Numbered from the stretch's first letter, positions 45,368-55,872 are shown. The stretch: 64,000 bases of DNA from Gemmatimonadaceae bacterium (GCA_019637445.1 JAHBVS010000002.1:434001-498000), one strand, 5' to 3'. A program made the numbers and translations. The notes: a model not told the origin generated them from the sequence alone.

Positions 45368-46024
45368 TTACGGCGCGTCAGGCCCGAATGTGCGCACGAC
45401 GCGGGCTGAGTTGATCTTGTCGAGCAAGGGAAATTCCGCAGCCAGGTACGTTTCGCCCTCTGCACCAAGACGGTCCTGACGCGGCGCCGCGGACCCGTCA
45501 CCGTAGCCCGTGAAGAGCTGGTCCAGCACCTCGAGGCCAGCGACGATCTCGCCCAACGGGGCGAAGCCCATCGCATCGAGGCGCGCGTTGTCGCGGAGAT
45601 TGAAGAACAGCTGCGTCGTGCGCGTGTCCGGGCCACCGGCGGCGAAGACCAGCGTGCCACGGCGGTTGCTCTCGCGCACCGTGTCGTCGGGGATGCGCCG
45701 CTCCCGCCAGCTCGCGCTCACGGCCGGGTCGGCGGCGATGCCGAACTGCACCACGAAGCCGCGGATCGCGCGGAAGAAGCGCGCGCCGTCGTAGTAGTTC
45801 GCAAAGGCGGCTTCGTACACGCGGCCCACGCCGTTCGGCGACCAGTGCCGACGCAGCATCACGTCGATGTCGCCCTTCGTCGTCGCGAGGCGCAGGACGA
45901 ATGAGTCTGGCACCACGCCGGCCTGGAAGGTGGGCACTGCCGGAGCGGGCATCGGGGTCGAGGCGGTGCTGCCGGCGCAGGCGGCCAGCACAAGGATGAG
46001 CGGGAAGGCAAGGAGATGTCGCAT
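45368..46024 (-). CDS. Cyclophilin-type peptidyl-prolyl isomerase lipoprotein
   Basis: About 218 residues: lipoprotein signal (LVLAACAGS), then a short cyclophilin domain with ATTKGDIDVMLRRHWSP, FFRAIRGFVVQFG (the catalytic-Arg segment), GTLVFAAGGPDTRTTQLFFN and GEIVAGLEVLDQL. It should catalyse proline isomerisation during folding in the envelope. The ATG at 46024 is preferred to a TTG at 46033, which would overlap the upstream stop. Downstream in the same direction is repeat copy 1. Confidence 0.85.
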   Translation of the reverse strand: MRHLLAFPLILVLAACAGSTASTPMPAPAVPTFQAGVVPDSFVLRLATTKGDIDVMLRRHWSPNGVGRVYEAAFANYYDGARFFRAIRGFVVQFGIAADPAVSASWRERRIPDDTVRESNRRGTLVFAAGGPDTRTTQLFFNLRDNARLDAMGFAPLGEIVAGLEVLDQLFTGYGDGSAAPRQDRLGAEGETYLAAEFPLLDKINSARVVRTFGPDAP

Positions 46025-46029
46025 CGGGC

Positions 46030-46635
46030 TCAAAGGATGTCGTCGCGGCGGGCCATCACCAGCACGCGATCGCGATCACGCGTGCCGTTGCGGTAGTGGA
46101 AGGGGATCTCGAGTTCAGCGGCGCTACGGACCGTACCTGCCAGCATCCGCAGGCCCTTCGTTTCGTCGGAGGCATCGGGCGTGAAGCGAATCTCGCCGTT
46201 CTGCACGACGTAGGTGCCCGTCACCGTCATGTTTTGCAGCGGCGTCGGTCGGGAGCGGCCGCGCGGATCCTTCGCGAACAGCGTGCGCCGGAAGCGTACC
46301 GAGGCGCGGAAGGTCGCGTCGTCGCGCAACGAGAGGACCAGGCGGTCAAACTCGATCAGGTACAGCGTCCCTTCCTCGTCCACCACCTCGTCCTTGAGCG
46401 GCAGCTGCTCGCGGTCGATGCGCGTGGCCATGAAGGTGCCGGCAGCAAGTGGCGGAGATTCGACCTTGGCTGGGCGCTCGCGAGGCTGGCCAGCACGCGC
46501 CGGTGCTGGCGTCGGCGTCGTGGCCGTGTCCCGCGGAGCCTGTCGCGGTTGCCCACGTACCTGTGCGCCCGCCGGCTGCGAGTTGGCCAAGGCGGCGAGT
46601 CCGAGCAGCAGTAGTGCCAGTTGCAGTGGCCGCAT
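46030..46635 (-). CDS. Exported hypothetical protein
   Basis: A 201-residue protein with a signal peptide (to about residue 24, QPAGAQV), a Pro/Ala/Arg-rich low-complexity stretch (about 27-60), and a beta-rich domain that resembles a lipocalin-like or DUF-type single domain (VDEEGTLYLIEFDRLVLSLRD-like region, then TGTYVVQNGEIRFTPDA). No family recognised. It precedes the cyclophilin gene with the stop 5 bases before the next ATG, so they are probably co-translated. Confidence 0.6.
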   Translation of the reverse strand: MRPLQLALLLLGLAALANSQPAGAQVRGQPRQAPRDTATTPTPAPARAGQPRERPAKVESPPLAAGTFMATRIDREQLPLKDEVVDEEGTLYLIEFDRLVLSLRDDATFRASVRFRRTLFAKDPRGRSRPTPLQNMTVTGTYVVQNGEIRFTPDASDETKGLRMLAGTVRSAAELEIPFHYRNGTRDRDRVLVMARRDDIL

Positions 46636-46776
46636 AGTCGGAATGATAAGGCGATGAACCCGCGTCCGCGCTGCTGGCGGCTCAGCCGGGATGGCTCGTT
46701 CCTACACCGCAACGTGGCGCGGCCTCGCGCGGTATTGCGGTGTCGGGCTGCCCTCGCGGGCGGCCTATCGTCGCGC

Positions 46777-48309
46777 ATGCTCGCCGCCATCCAATCCGCC
46801 GCCGTGCTCGGGGTCGAAGCCTACGCCGTCACGGTCGAAGTGGACGCCGCCCCTGGCCTGCCCGGGTGGACAATGGTCGGGCTCCCATCGGGCAGCGTGA
46901 AGGAGGCCCGTGAGCGCGTCGGCGCGGCGCTCGTGAACGCCGGCTTCGTCCTGCCGCCAAGGCGCTGGACCGTGAACCTCTCACCGGCCGACATACGGAA
47001 GGACGGCACGGCCTTCGACCTGCCCATCGCGCTCGGAGTGCTGGTCGCCAGCGGGCAGCTCGAGGCCGCCGCAGTAGAGGGCCTGCTTGTGGCCGGCGAG
47101 CTGGGACTCGACGGGAGCATCCGTCCGATTCGCGGTGCCTTGCCACTGGCGCGCGCCGCGCGTGGCGCAGGGTCGCGCGCGCTCGTGCTGCCAGCGGCCA
47201 ACGCCGCGGAGGCTGGCCTTCTGCGCGACGTGCGACTGGCACCCGCCGACTCGCTGGACCGGCTCGTGGTGCAACTGCGCCGCGGCAGCCTGCCCGACGC
47301 AACGACTCCCGCGCCGCCGGCTGCATCCGGACTCGAGGCCTGTTTCAGCGAGGTTGTCGGACAGCCACTGGCCAAGCGCGCGCTGGAGATCGCCGCGGCC
47401 GGTGGGCACAACCTCCTCATCATCGGCCCGCCCGGTGCAGGGAAGACGATGCTCGCCCGCCGGTTGCCCGGCATCCTGCCTCCCCTAGATGACGACGCCC
47501 TGCTCGAAGTTGTCGCGGTGCACTCGGTGGGAGGAATACTGCCGACGGACCGCATCCCGTCGCGCACGCCGCCATTCCGCGCCCCGCACCACACGATCTC
47601 GCTGCCCGGGCTCATTGGCGGGGGACCCGGCCCGCGGCCCGGGGAAGTCTCACTCGCGCACCGCGGGGTGCTCTTCCTCGATGAACTGCTCGAACTTCCA
47701 CGCTACGTGCTCGATGCCATGCGCCAGCCGCTGGAGGACGCGCGGGTGACCATCGTGCGCGCGTCGCAGTCGGTGGTGTTCCCGGCGCGCTTTCAGTTGG
47801 TTGGGGCGGCCAATCCCTGTCCCTGCGGCCACGATGGGGACGCCAGCGGCCGTTGCCGATGCTCGGCTGCAGACATCGCGCGCTATCGGGCGCGGCTCTC
47901 CGGCCCACTGGCGGACCGGGTGGACCTGCACGTGCGCATCGGGGCAGTGGCGCTCGCCGCGCTCGGGGCCACCACGGGATCGCCCGAGGAGACCAGCGCC
48001 CGCATTCGCCTGCGTGTGGCTGCGGCGCGCGCGCGGCAGGCCGACCGCTACAGCGTGCTGCCCGGCGTACGCGTGAACGCCGAGACGCCCGGCAGATGGC
48101 TGCAGCAGCACGGCGAGTTCTCGGCCGAAGCACGAGCGCTGCTCACGGAGGCTGCGGAGCGCCTCCGTTTCTCCGCCCGCGCCTACCATCGCGTCCTGCG
48201 CGTCGCGCGCACGGTCGCGGATCTCGGCGGAGAGGCGGCCGTCTCGGCCGATTCCATCGCGGAAGCGTTGCTGTTTCGCGGCGCGGATTCCGGGACACGA
48301 AGGGTCTGA
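46777..48309 (+). CDS. comM: YifB/ComM-family Mg-chelatase-like AAA+ ATPase
   Basis: A 510-residue ATPase. The N-terminal ChlI-like domain (about 1-175) starts with AAVLGVEAYAVTVEVD and GLPGWTMVGLPSGSVKEARERV; the AAA+ core has Walker A GPPGAGKT at 217-224, then APHHTISLPGLIGGG, LFLDELLE and a cysteine cluster PCPCGHDGDASGRCRCS typical of the family. ComM is a hexameric helicase that promotes branch migration during natural transformation, so the gene hints at competence. The ATG at 46777 starts at the conserved N-terminus. Confidence 0.9.
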   Translation: MLAAIQSAAVLGVEAYAVTVEVDAAPGLPGWTMVGLPSGSVKEARERVGAALVNAGFVLPPRRWTVNLSPADIRKDGTAFDLPIALGVLVASGQLEAAAVEGLLVAGELGLDGSIRPIRGALPLARAARGAGSRALVLPAANAAEAGLLRDVRLAPADSLDRLVVQLRRGSLPDATTPAPPAASGLEACFSEVVGQPLAKRALEIAAAGGHNLLIIGPPGAGKTMLARRLPGILPPLDDDALLEVVAVHSVGGILPTDRIPSRTPPFRAPHHTISLPGLIGGGPGPRPGEVSLAHRGVLFLDELLELPRYVLDAMRQPLEDARVTIVRASQSVVFPARFQLVGAANPCPCGHDGDASGRCRCSAADIARYRARLSGPLADRVDLHVRIGAVALAALGATTGSPEETSARIRLRVAAARARQADRYSVLPGVRVNAETPGRWLQQHGEFSAEARALLTEAAERLRFSARAYHRVLRVARTVADLGGEAAVSADSIAEALLFRGADSGTRRV

Positions 48310-48448
48310 ACGACAGGCACGAACCCTGTGGGGCGATGCTGCCCGACGCGCAGGACAGTCCATAGCTCCGGGACGCCGAGCTCTCGCGCTCGCCGTCGAC
48401 CGTCGCTCGCGGGTATGTTCCGCGCCGACTGTCACCGAGCCCCTGCAA

Positions 48449-50215
48449 ATGCCATCGAGACTCCGCGCAATCGTCCGCCGCGCCCTGCCTTCCGTCGCCG
48501 CCGCGCAGTTCCCGGCGCTCGTCCAGCTCGCCGCGCTCTTCCAACTCGCCGCGCTCGTCCAGCTCGCCGAACCCGCCGAACTCGCGGCCCAGGATGCCCC
48601 CGCCGACCTCCTCATCATCAACGGTCGCATCGTCGACGGCACCGGCGCCGCCTGGTTCTACGGCGACCTCGTCATTCGCGGCGACCGCATCGCACGCATC
48701 GCGCCGCGCGGCGTGCTCACGGGCATCGTCGCGCGCGACACCATCGACGCCACCGGGATGGTCGTCGCGCCAGGATTCATCGATATCCAGGGCCAATCCA
48801 ACTTCGCACTGCTCTATGGCGACTCGCGGCTGGTCTCCAAGGTCTCGCAGGGCATCACGTCCGAAATCCTCGGTGAGGGGAGCACGCCAGCGCCGCTGAA
48901 CGCGCGGAACCTCGCCGCCAATGCCAACGCGCAGCAGCAGCGCTTCGCGGAGCCGCACGGCTTCGGCAACTGGCTGGCGGACATCGAGACACGCACGATG
49001 TCCGTGAACATCGGCTCCTTCGTCGGGGGCAGCACGATCCGCGCCTACGGCATGCGTGCGCGCGCCGGCGCCGCCGACTCCGCCGCGCTGGCCGAGATGC
49101 GTGGCGCCCTCGAACGCGCGATGCAGGATGGCGCGTTCGGGATGGCCACCGCGCTGATCTATCCTCCTGGCGTGTTCGCCAACACGGCGGAGCTCACGGC
49201 GGTGTCGCAAGCCATGCGCCCCTACGGCGGCCTCTACGTCACGCATATGCGCTCCGAGGGCGATCAACTACTCGAGGCGGTGGATGAAGCCATTGCCATC
49301 GGGCGCGACGCCGGCGTGCCGGTCGAGATCTACCATCTCAAGGCCGGTGGACGTCGCAACTGGCCCAAGGGGCCGGAGAGCATCGCCCGCATCGCCGCCG
49401 CACGCGCGCAGGGCTTGGACGTGCAGGCCAACGTGTACCCGTACACGGCGGGCGGCACCGGGCTGACGTCCTGCCTGCCCCCCGCCGCGCAGGAGGACAA
49501 TCGCCTCTTCCAGCGGCTCGCCGACCCCGCGGAGCGCGCACGCATCCGCGCCGAGATCGAACGCCCCACCTCCGCGTGGGAAAACCTCTGTGAGCTCGGC
49601 GGCATCGACAACGTGCTCATCGCACGGCTCAGCGTGGACTCGCTGCGGCGCTACGGCGGCCAGCGCCTCTCGCAGATCGCCGCCGCGCGCGGGACGGATT
49701 GGATCGAGGCCGCCTTCACCCTGATCGCCGCCGAACGCAGCCGCGTGGAGACGATCTACTTCCTGATGAGCGAGGAGAACGTCGCGCTCAACCTGCAGCA
49801 ACCCTGGATCAAGATCGGCACCGACGCCGGCGGCGTGACGCCGAGCGCGAATGCCGGCCTCGTGCATCCCCGTTCGTACGGGACCTTCCCGCGCATCCTC
49901 GGCCGCTACGTGCGCGACGAGCAGGTGATCCCGCTCGAGGACGCCATCCGCAAGATGACTTCGGCAACTGCACGTCGGCTCGGGATCGCGAATCGCGGCG
50001 TCCTCGCGGAGGGGATGATGGCGGACGTCGTCGTCTTCGATCCCGCGACCGTCGGCGACCGCGCGACCTTCGAGCAGCCGCACCAACTCTCCGTCGGCGT
50101 GACGGCCACGATCGTGAACGGGGTGCCGGTGTGGCGCGGCGGCGCGCACACGGGCGCCAAGCCGGGACAGATCCTGCGCGGTCCCGGAGCGACGGACGGA
50201 TCGGCGCGCCACTAG
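48449..50215 (+). CDS. N-acyl-D-amino-acid deacylase-like amidohydrolase lacking the HxH motif
   Basis: A 588-residue secreted amidohydrolase, D-aminoacylase family: ADLLIINGRIVDGTGAAWF at the start, VVAPGFID at 106-112, THMRSEGD with His266, YHLKAGGRRNW with His296, and GTDAGG with Asp459. The metal motif that normally reads HxH after GFID is QGQ here (Gln114, Gln116), while Glu143 stands where the bridging Cys of the family lies. The His266/His296 site may still bind one zinc. The signal peptide contains three 18-base repeats. It is followed 13 bases later by larE. Confidence 0.82.
   Translation: MPSRLRAIVRRALPSVAAAQFPALVQLAALFQLAALVQLAEPAELAAQDAPADLLIINGRIVDGTGAAWFYGDLVIRGDRIARIAPRGVLTGIVARDTIDATGMVVAPGFIDIQGQSNFALLYGDSRLVSKVSQGITSEILGEGSTPAPLNARNLAANANAQQQRFAEPHGFGNWLADIETRTMSVNIGSFVGGSTIRAYGMRARAGAADSAALAEMRGALERAMQDGAFGMATALIYPPGVFANTAELTAVSQAMRPYGGLYVTHMRSEGDQLLEAVDEAIAIGRDAGVPVEIYHLKAGGRRNWPKGPESIARIAAARAQGLDVQANVYPYTAGGTGLTSCLPPAAQEDNRLFQRLADPAERARIRAEIERPTSAWENLCELGGIDNVLIARLSVDSLRRYGGQRLSQIAAARGTDWIEAAFTLIAAERSRVETIYFLMSEENVALNLQQPWIKIGTDAGGVTPSANAGLVHPRSYGTFPRILGRYVRDEQVIPLEDAIRKMTSATARRLGIANRGVLAEGMMADVVVFDPATVGDRATFEQPHQLSVGVTATIVNGVPVWRGGAHTGAKPGQILRGPGATDGSARH
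48521..48574 (+). repeat. Three 18-base tandem repeats inside a signal-peptide coding region
   Basis: Units at 48521-48538, 48539-48556 and 48557-48574 follow GTCCAGCTCGCCGCGCTC with one to a few changes each. They are in frame and encode VQLAAL, FQLAAL and VQLAEP, forming the hydrophobic core of the deacylase-like protein's signal peptide. Confidence 0.8.
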
Positions 50216-50228
50216 CTTTCGCTCCGAG

Positions 50229-51143
50229 ATGACGGATCGCCATCCCGACACCTTCGCCGAGATCTCCTCGCGCTCGCGCGCCGCTGAACAGGCGTCGGCC
50301 GGCGCTGCCGCAGCAACGCCTGCCGTGCCGCGGCACAAGGAACAGGCGCTGCTGGGCTGGTGCCGCGCACAGGGATCGTTGCTCGTCGGCTTCTCGGGCG
50401 GCGTGGACTCGGCATACCTCGCGGTCGTGGCGCGCGAGGCGCTGGGGCGCGAGGCCGTGCTGGCCGTGATCGGGCGCAGCGCGTCCTATCCAGCGGCGCA
50501 ATGGGCAGCGGCGCGCGCGGTGGCCGAACAGTTCGACGTCCCCGTGCTCGAAGTGGACACGGACGAGATGTCGGACCCGCGCTACGCCGCGAATCCGACC
50601 AACCGCTGCTACTTCTGCAAGACCGAGCTCTGGTCGCGCCTGGCGCCGATCGCAGACGCACGGGGGATGCGCGTTGTCGTGGACGGCAGCAACGCCGACG
50701 ACCTCAAGGACCATCGGCCCGGGGCACAGGCGGCGCGCGAACGCGGGGTGCGGTCGCCGCTCGCGGAACTCCGATTCACCAAGGCGGACATTCGCGCGTT
50801 GTCCAAGGCGCGCGGCCTGCCCACCTGGGCGCAGCCGTCATCGCCCTGCCTGTCGTCACGGCTGCCGTACGGCACGGCGGTCACGCCGGAGCGGCTGCAG
50901 CAGGTGGAGCGCGCCGAGGCGGCGCTGCGGGCGCTCGGCATCAGCGGCGACCTCCGCGTCCGACACTTTGGTGACACCGCGCGCGTAGAACTCTCGCGGG
51001 ACGAGCAGGCGGCCTTTGCGGTAGGAGCGGCGCGTGATGCGCTCGACGCCGCCGTCCGCGCCGTCGGCTACACGCAGGTCGAACTCACCACCTACCGGTC
51101 GGGCGCCCTCAATGTGCTCGCCGGCATCACCGGGACTCCCTAG
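50229..51143 (+). CDS. larE: LarE-type ATP-dependent sulfur transferase (three-Cys form)
   Basis: A 304-residue PP-loop enzyme: SGGVDS at 56-61 binds ATP; TNRCYFCKTEL gives Cys127 and Cys130; DGSNADDLKDHRPG and SPLAE follow; SSPCLSSRLPYG has Cys207. LarE adds sulfur to pyridine dicarboxylate mononucleotide for the nickel-pincer cofactor. The CxxC plus third Cys is the pattern of LarE proteins that hold a [4Fe-4S] cluster and use sulfide rather than sacrificing their own cysteine. larA, larB and larC are not in the window. The N-terminal 35 residues are an Ala-rich extension. Confidence 0.9.
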   Translation: MTDRHPDTFAEISSRSRAAEQASAGAAAATPAVPRHKEQALLGWCRAQGSLLVGFSGGVDSAYLAVVAREALGREAVLAVIGRSASYPAAQWAAARAVAEQFDVPVLEVDTDEMSDPRYAANPTNRCYFCKTELWSRLAPIADARGMRVVVDGSNADDLKDHRPGAQAARERGVRSPLAELRFTKADIRALSKARGLPTWAQPSSPCLSSRLPYGTAVTPERLQQVERAEAALRALGISGDLRVRHFGDTARVELSRDEQAAFAVGAARDALDAAVRAVGYTQVELTTYRSGALNVLAGITGTP

Positions 51144-51146
51144 CGT

Positions 51147-51361
51147 ATGGTCTTCGGCTGCATCGGTCGCATCGTCACCGCCGCCGTCCTCCTCATTGCC
51201 GGCGCGCTGCTCTGGCACTTCCGCGAGCTCTGGATGCCAAAGGTGAAGGCCTACTTCGAGAAGAAGGCCGGCGAGATCGAGGTGAAGGCGCCTGAGCTTC
51301 CCGACGTCGGCCTGTACGTGGCGCCCGGCGTGCGGGTCGTCTTTGCGGAGGCAAGCTCCGC

Positions 51362-51365
<4 letters not shown>
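51147..51365 (+). CDS. Small single-span membrane protein
   Basis: A 72-residue protein: one N-terminal TM helix (about 6-25, IVTAAVLLIAGALLW), then a charged amphipathic stretch (MPKVKAYFEKKAGEIEVK) and a short tail. It is tightly placed: 3 bases after larE and overlapping the GTG of the NtrC-type regulator by 4 bases (GTGA), so it is very likely translated. No family recognised; a membrane role linked to the regulator is possible. Confidence 0.6.
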
Positions 51366-52728
<1,363 letters not shown>

Positions 52729-52732
<4 letters not shown>

Positions 52733-53217
52733 GCGATCGCGATTGGGATGCCGAACTGAAGAAGATCGACGCGGCGATGGCCAAGGAGTCGTCGCGGCCG
52801 GCACCGCCGGCCGGCGCCGCGCCGGCCCCGCAGGCCGCAGCGTCGGCTGGCGCGCCGCGCGCGGCGGCGCCCGTGGCCACGGGACCGCTGGGCTTGCCGG
52901 CGCCGCAGACCACGGGCTTCGGCGTGTACCTGCGATTGATGCTCGCGGTCGCGGTCGGCGTGGGTATCGTGTTCTGGCCCTATACGGCGCGCTGTGGCCT
53001 CGGGCTCGCAGCCTACCTCGGCGCTGTTGGCACCGTGGTCGTGAGCGGTGCGTGGTCTGCGGTGTGGACGTTCCGGCATCGCGCGGGTCGCGCGCACGTG
53101 CTCTCGCTCCTGCTCGTGCTCTGGGGCCTGGTGCTCGCCTCGCTGGATGTGTTGCCGCGCATCGGCTACGCGATTCCCACCGCCGATCATCCCGCCACCT
53201 GGTCCTGCGAGGCGTAA
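52729..53217 (+). CDS. Membrane protein of unknown function
   Basis: A 162-residue protein: an acidic start (MSDRDWDAELKKIDAAM), an Ala/Pro-rich linker (about 20-60), then four hydrophobic helices (about 65-155). It starts by an ATGA overlap with the NtrC/NtrX-type gene. Similar in style to small integral proteins that follow regulators in operons, but I recognise no family. Confidence 0.6.
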
Positions 53218-53310
53218 GTCAGGACGAGGCCTGCCCATTTACTGGCGGCGCGGGCAGGGTGCAGGCGTCGCATCGGCGCAGCCGGGGCGTCACCTGAGGT
53301 AGTTTTCAGG

Positions 53311-54792
53311 ATGCAGACCTTCAAGAACCATATCGCCGGGGCGTGGGTCGAGCCGTCCACCGGCAAGTACCAGGACAATAGCAACCCGGCCGACACGTCA
53401 GACCTGATCGGCCGCTTCCCGCTCTCCGGCGCCGATGATGTCGCCCGCGCCGTGGCCTCCGCCCGCGAAGGCTTCGAGCGCTGGCGCCGCACGCCGGCTC
53501 CCGCCCGCGGCGACGTGCTACGCCGCGTCGGCGAGATCATGATCGCCCGTAAGGATGAACTCGCGGACCTGATGACCCGCGAGATGGGCAAGCCGCTGGC
53601 CGAGACCCGCGGCGACGTGCAGGAAGGCATCGACACGGCCTTCTACGCGGCCACCGAGGGCCGCCGCCTCTTCGGCCACACCGTCCCCAGCGAGCTGCGC
53701 GACAAGTGGGCGATGTCCTACCGTCGCCCCATCGGCGTGGCCGGCATCATCACGCCGTTCAACTTCCCGCTCGCCATCCCGACCTGGAAGATCTTCCCCG
53801 CGCTGGTCTGCGGGAACGCGGTCGTGTTCAAGCCCGCCGAGGACGTGCCGCACACCGGCCACGTGTTCGTGGAGATCCTGCTCGAGGCCGGCCTGCCACC
53901 CGAGGTCATCCAACTCGTGCACGGCGATGGCGCCGTGGGCAAGGCGATCGTCGAGCACCCAGACGTCGCGTTGGTCTCCTTCACCGGTTCGACGGAGACG
54001 GGCAGCAAGGTCGGCGAGACCTGCGGCCGCCTGCACAAGCGGCTGTCGCTGGAGATGGGTGGCAAGAATGCGCAGATCGTGCTCGACGACGCCAAGCTCG
54101 AGCTCGCGCTCGACGGCGTGCTCTGGGGCGCCTTCGGCACCACGGGCCAGCGCTGCACGGCCACCAGCCGGCTCATCCTGCAGGACGGCATCCACGACAA
54201 GTTCGTCGAGATGCTCAAGACGCGCGCCAAGGCCCTCGTGCTCGGCGACGGGCGCAAGCAGGGCACGGATGTGGGTCCGCTGATCCACGCCGAGAGCCTG
54301 TCCAAGGTGCAGCGCTACGTGGAGATCGGGCTCTCCGAGGGCGCCACGCTCGCGCTCGGCGGCCAGCGTGCGACCGGCAAGGGGCTCGACAAGGGCTGGT
54401 TCTTCGAGCCCACGATCTTTACCGACGTGAAGGCCGGCAGCCGTTTGGAGCAGGAGGAGATCTTCGGTCCGGTGCTCTCGGTGATCCGCGTGAAGGACGC
54501 GGATGAAGCGTTCCGCATCAACAACGGCGTCAAGTACGGGCTATCGTCGTCGCTGTACACGCAGGACGTGAACCTCGCGTTCCGCGCGCTGTCGGAGCTC
54601 GACAACGGCATCACCTACGTGAACGCCCCGACCATCGGGGCCGAGGCGCACATGCCGTTTGGTGGAGTGAAGGCCACGGGCAACGGGCATCGCGAGGGCG
54701 GCTGGGAAGTCTACGAGTTCTACTCGGAGACCAAGGTCGGCTACGTGGACTTCAGCGGCGTGCTCCAGCGGGCGCAGATCGACAACTACTAG
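53311..54792 (+). CDS. NAD(P)-dependent aldehyde dehydrogenase
   Basis: A 493-residue ALDH-superfamily enzyme oxidising an aldehyde to a carboxylate. Catalytic Cys282 (TTGQRCTATSRL), general-base Glu248 (LEMGGKNA), the NAD-site FTGSTETG and FNFPLAIP, and EIFGPVLSV are present. The ending FGGVKATGNGHREGGWE groups it with ALDHs that often act on amino-acid-derived semialdehydes, but the substrate is not certain. Length is normal. It is preceded by a 93-base gap, so probably monocistronic. Confidence 0.9.
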   Translation: MQTFKNHIAGAWVEPSTGKYQDNSNPADTSDLIGRFPLSGADDVARAVASAREGFERWRRTPAPARGDVLRRVGEIMIARKDELADLMTREMGKPLAETRGDVQEGIDTAFYAATEGRRLFGHTVPSELRDKWAMSYRRPIGVAGIITPFNFPLAIPTWKIFPALVCGNAVVFKPAEDVPHTGHVFVEILLEAGLPPEVIQLVHGDGAVGKAIVEHPDVALVSFTGSTETGSKVGETCGRLHKRLSLEMGGKNAQIVLDDAKLELALDGVLWGAFGTTGQRCTATSRLILQDGIHDKFVEMLKTRAKALVLGDGRKQGTDVGPLIHAESLSKVQRYVEIGLSEGATLALGGQRATGKGLDKGWFFEPTIFTDVKAGSRLEQEEIFGPVLSVIRVKDADEAFRINNGVKYGLSSSLYTQDVNLAFRALSELDNGITYVNAPTIGAEAHMPFGGVKATGNGHREGGWEVYEFYSETKVGYVDFSGVLQRAQIDNY

Positions 54793-54811
54793 CGCCGATG
54801 GGAACCTGCGA

Positions 54812-54833
54812 GTCCGCGCCTCGGGGCGCGGAC
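54812..54833. terminator. 9-bp hairpin after the aldehyde dehydrogenase gene
   Basis: GTCCGCGCC (54812-54820) pairs with 54825-54833 across a TCGG tetraloop, 20 bases past the stop. It lacks a T-tract, so termination is likely but not sure. Confidence 0.5.
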
Positions 54834-54909
54834 CGCGCCGCGCAGCGCTGAGCGGCTTGCCCGGCACGCCCTGTGCGGTGTATTTCCCAGAGGGAGTGCC
54901 GGGGAGCCT

Positions 54910-55782
54910 ATGACCGAACCGAGTTCCGAGCGCGAGCAGCAGACAGAGGTGCCGACCGAGGAGCTGCAGCAAGCGCAGCGGCTGTCGGTCGGCACGGAGG
55001 CGTCCCTGCCGGTTGTATCGCCTGAGACGGACGGCACCGCCTCGCTCGGCACGGTGGTGGGCGATGGACAGCCGACGGCCGTCGCCTCCCGCCCGCGTCG
55101 CTCCTTCCGCTGGGCCTGGGAGTGGGCCAAGTCCGTCCAGCTCGCCATCATCCTCTTCCTGCTCGTGCGCGCCTTCCTCGTGGAGGCGTTCAAGATCCCC
55201 TCGGGCTCCATGGAAGGCACGCTGCTCGTCGGCGACTTCCTGCTGGTGAACAAGCTGGTGTATGGCGCCGAGGTGCCGTTCCTCCGCAAGCAGCTGCCGG
55301 CGGTGCGCCAACCGGGTCTCGGCGACGTCGTGGTGTTCCAGTGGCCAGAGGATCCCGAGAAGAACTTCGTGAAGCGCCTCGTCGGCCTGCCGCTGGACAC
55401 GGTCGAGATGCGCGCCGGCATCCTCTGGCGCAACGGCGTCGAGCAGCGCGAGCCGTATGCCGTGCGCTCGCCCTTCCTGCGCGACGGAGCGGGCGATGAG
55501 TTCCGCTGGCAGCGCGACTTCCTCGTGCCCGCGCGCAGCCCGCAGGGATACAATCCCAGCCGCAATGATTGGGGACCGCTGGTCGTCCCGCCGCGGCATT
55601 ACTTCGTGCTTGGCGACAATCGCGACAATTCTCTCGACAGCCGCTACTGGGGCTTCGTGCCCGACTCGTTGGTGCGTGGCAGCCCGCTGTTCGTCTACTA
55701 CAGCTACGAGCCCGACAGCGTGCAATCCTTCGATTGGTTGACGCGGGTGCGTTGGCAGCGACTGGGAGAGTTGATTCGCTAA
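54910..55782 (+). CDS. lepB: Signal peptidase I
   Basis: A 290-residue membrane serine peptidase that removes signal peptides from exported proteins. An acidic, low-complexity cytoplasmic leader (about 1-65) precedes one TM helix (about 74-92). Catalytic Ser100 is in IPSGSMEGTL, Lys155 in NFVKRLVGLP, and the terminal motif GDNRDNSLDSRYWGFV is intact. The N-terminal leader is longer than usual. A GGAG-type site precedes the ATG. It is 90 bases upstream of the sigma factor gene. Confidence 0.93.
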   Translation: MTEPSSEREQQTEVPTEELQQAQRLSVGTEASLPVVSPETDGTASLGTVVGDGQPTAVASRPRRSFRWAWEWAKSVQLAIILFLLVRAFLVEAFKIPSGSMEGTLLVGDFLLVNKLVYGAEVPFLRKQLPAVRQPGLGDVVVFQWPEDPEKNFVKRLVGLPLDTVEMRAGILWRNGVEQREPYAVRSPFLRDGAGDEFRWQRDFLVPARSPQGYNPSRNDWGPLVVPPRHYFVLGDNRDNSLDSRYWGFVPDSLVRGSPLFVYYSYEPDSVQSFDWLTRVRWQRLGELIR

Positions 55783-55872
55783 CGGTGTGACGTCGGGGGT
55801 GCTTCCGCAGCGCAGTCCCCGTCTGCACATTCCGCCGGCACGGACGAGGCATCGCCGACCCCTGGGGAGGAT

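Noticed and set aside
46621-46776. A longer start for comM from 46621
   Set aside because: The extra 52 residues have no family match and the ATG at 46777 begins at the conserved ComM N-terminus.
50229-51143. Annotating the PP-loop protein as NAD synthetase or asparagine synthetase-like
   Set aside because: TNRCYFCKTEL, DGSNADDLKDHRPG and SSPCLSSRLPYG are specific to LarE.
53241-53272. Possible terminator (CCTGCCC with GGGCAGG) before the aldehyde dehydrogenase gene
   Set aside because: Only a 7-bp stem with a long loop and no T-tract; not distinct from background in this composition.
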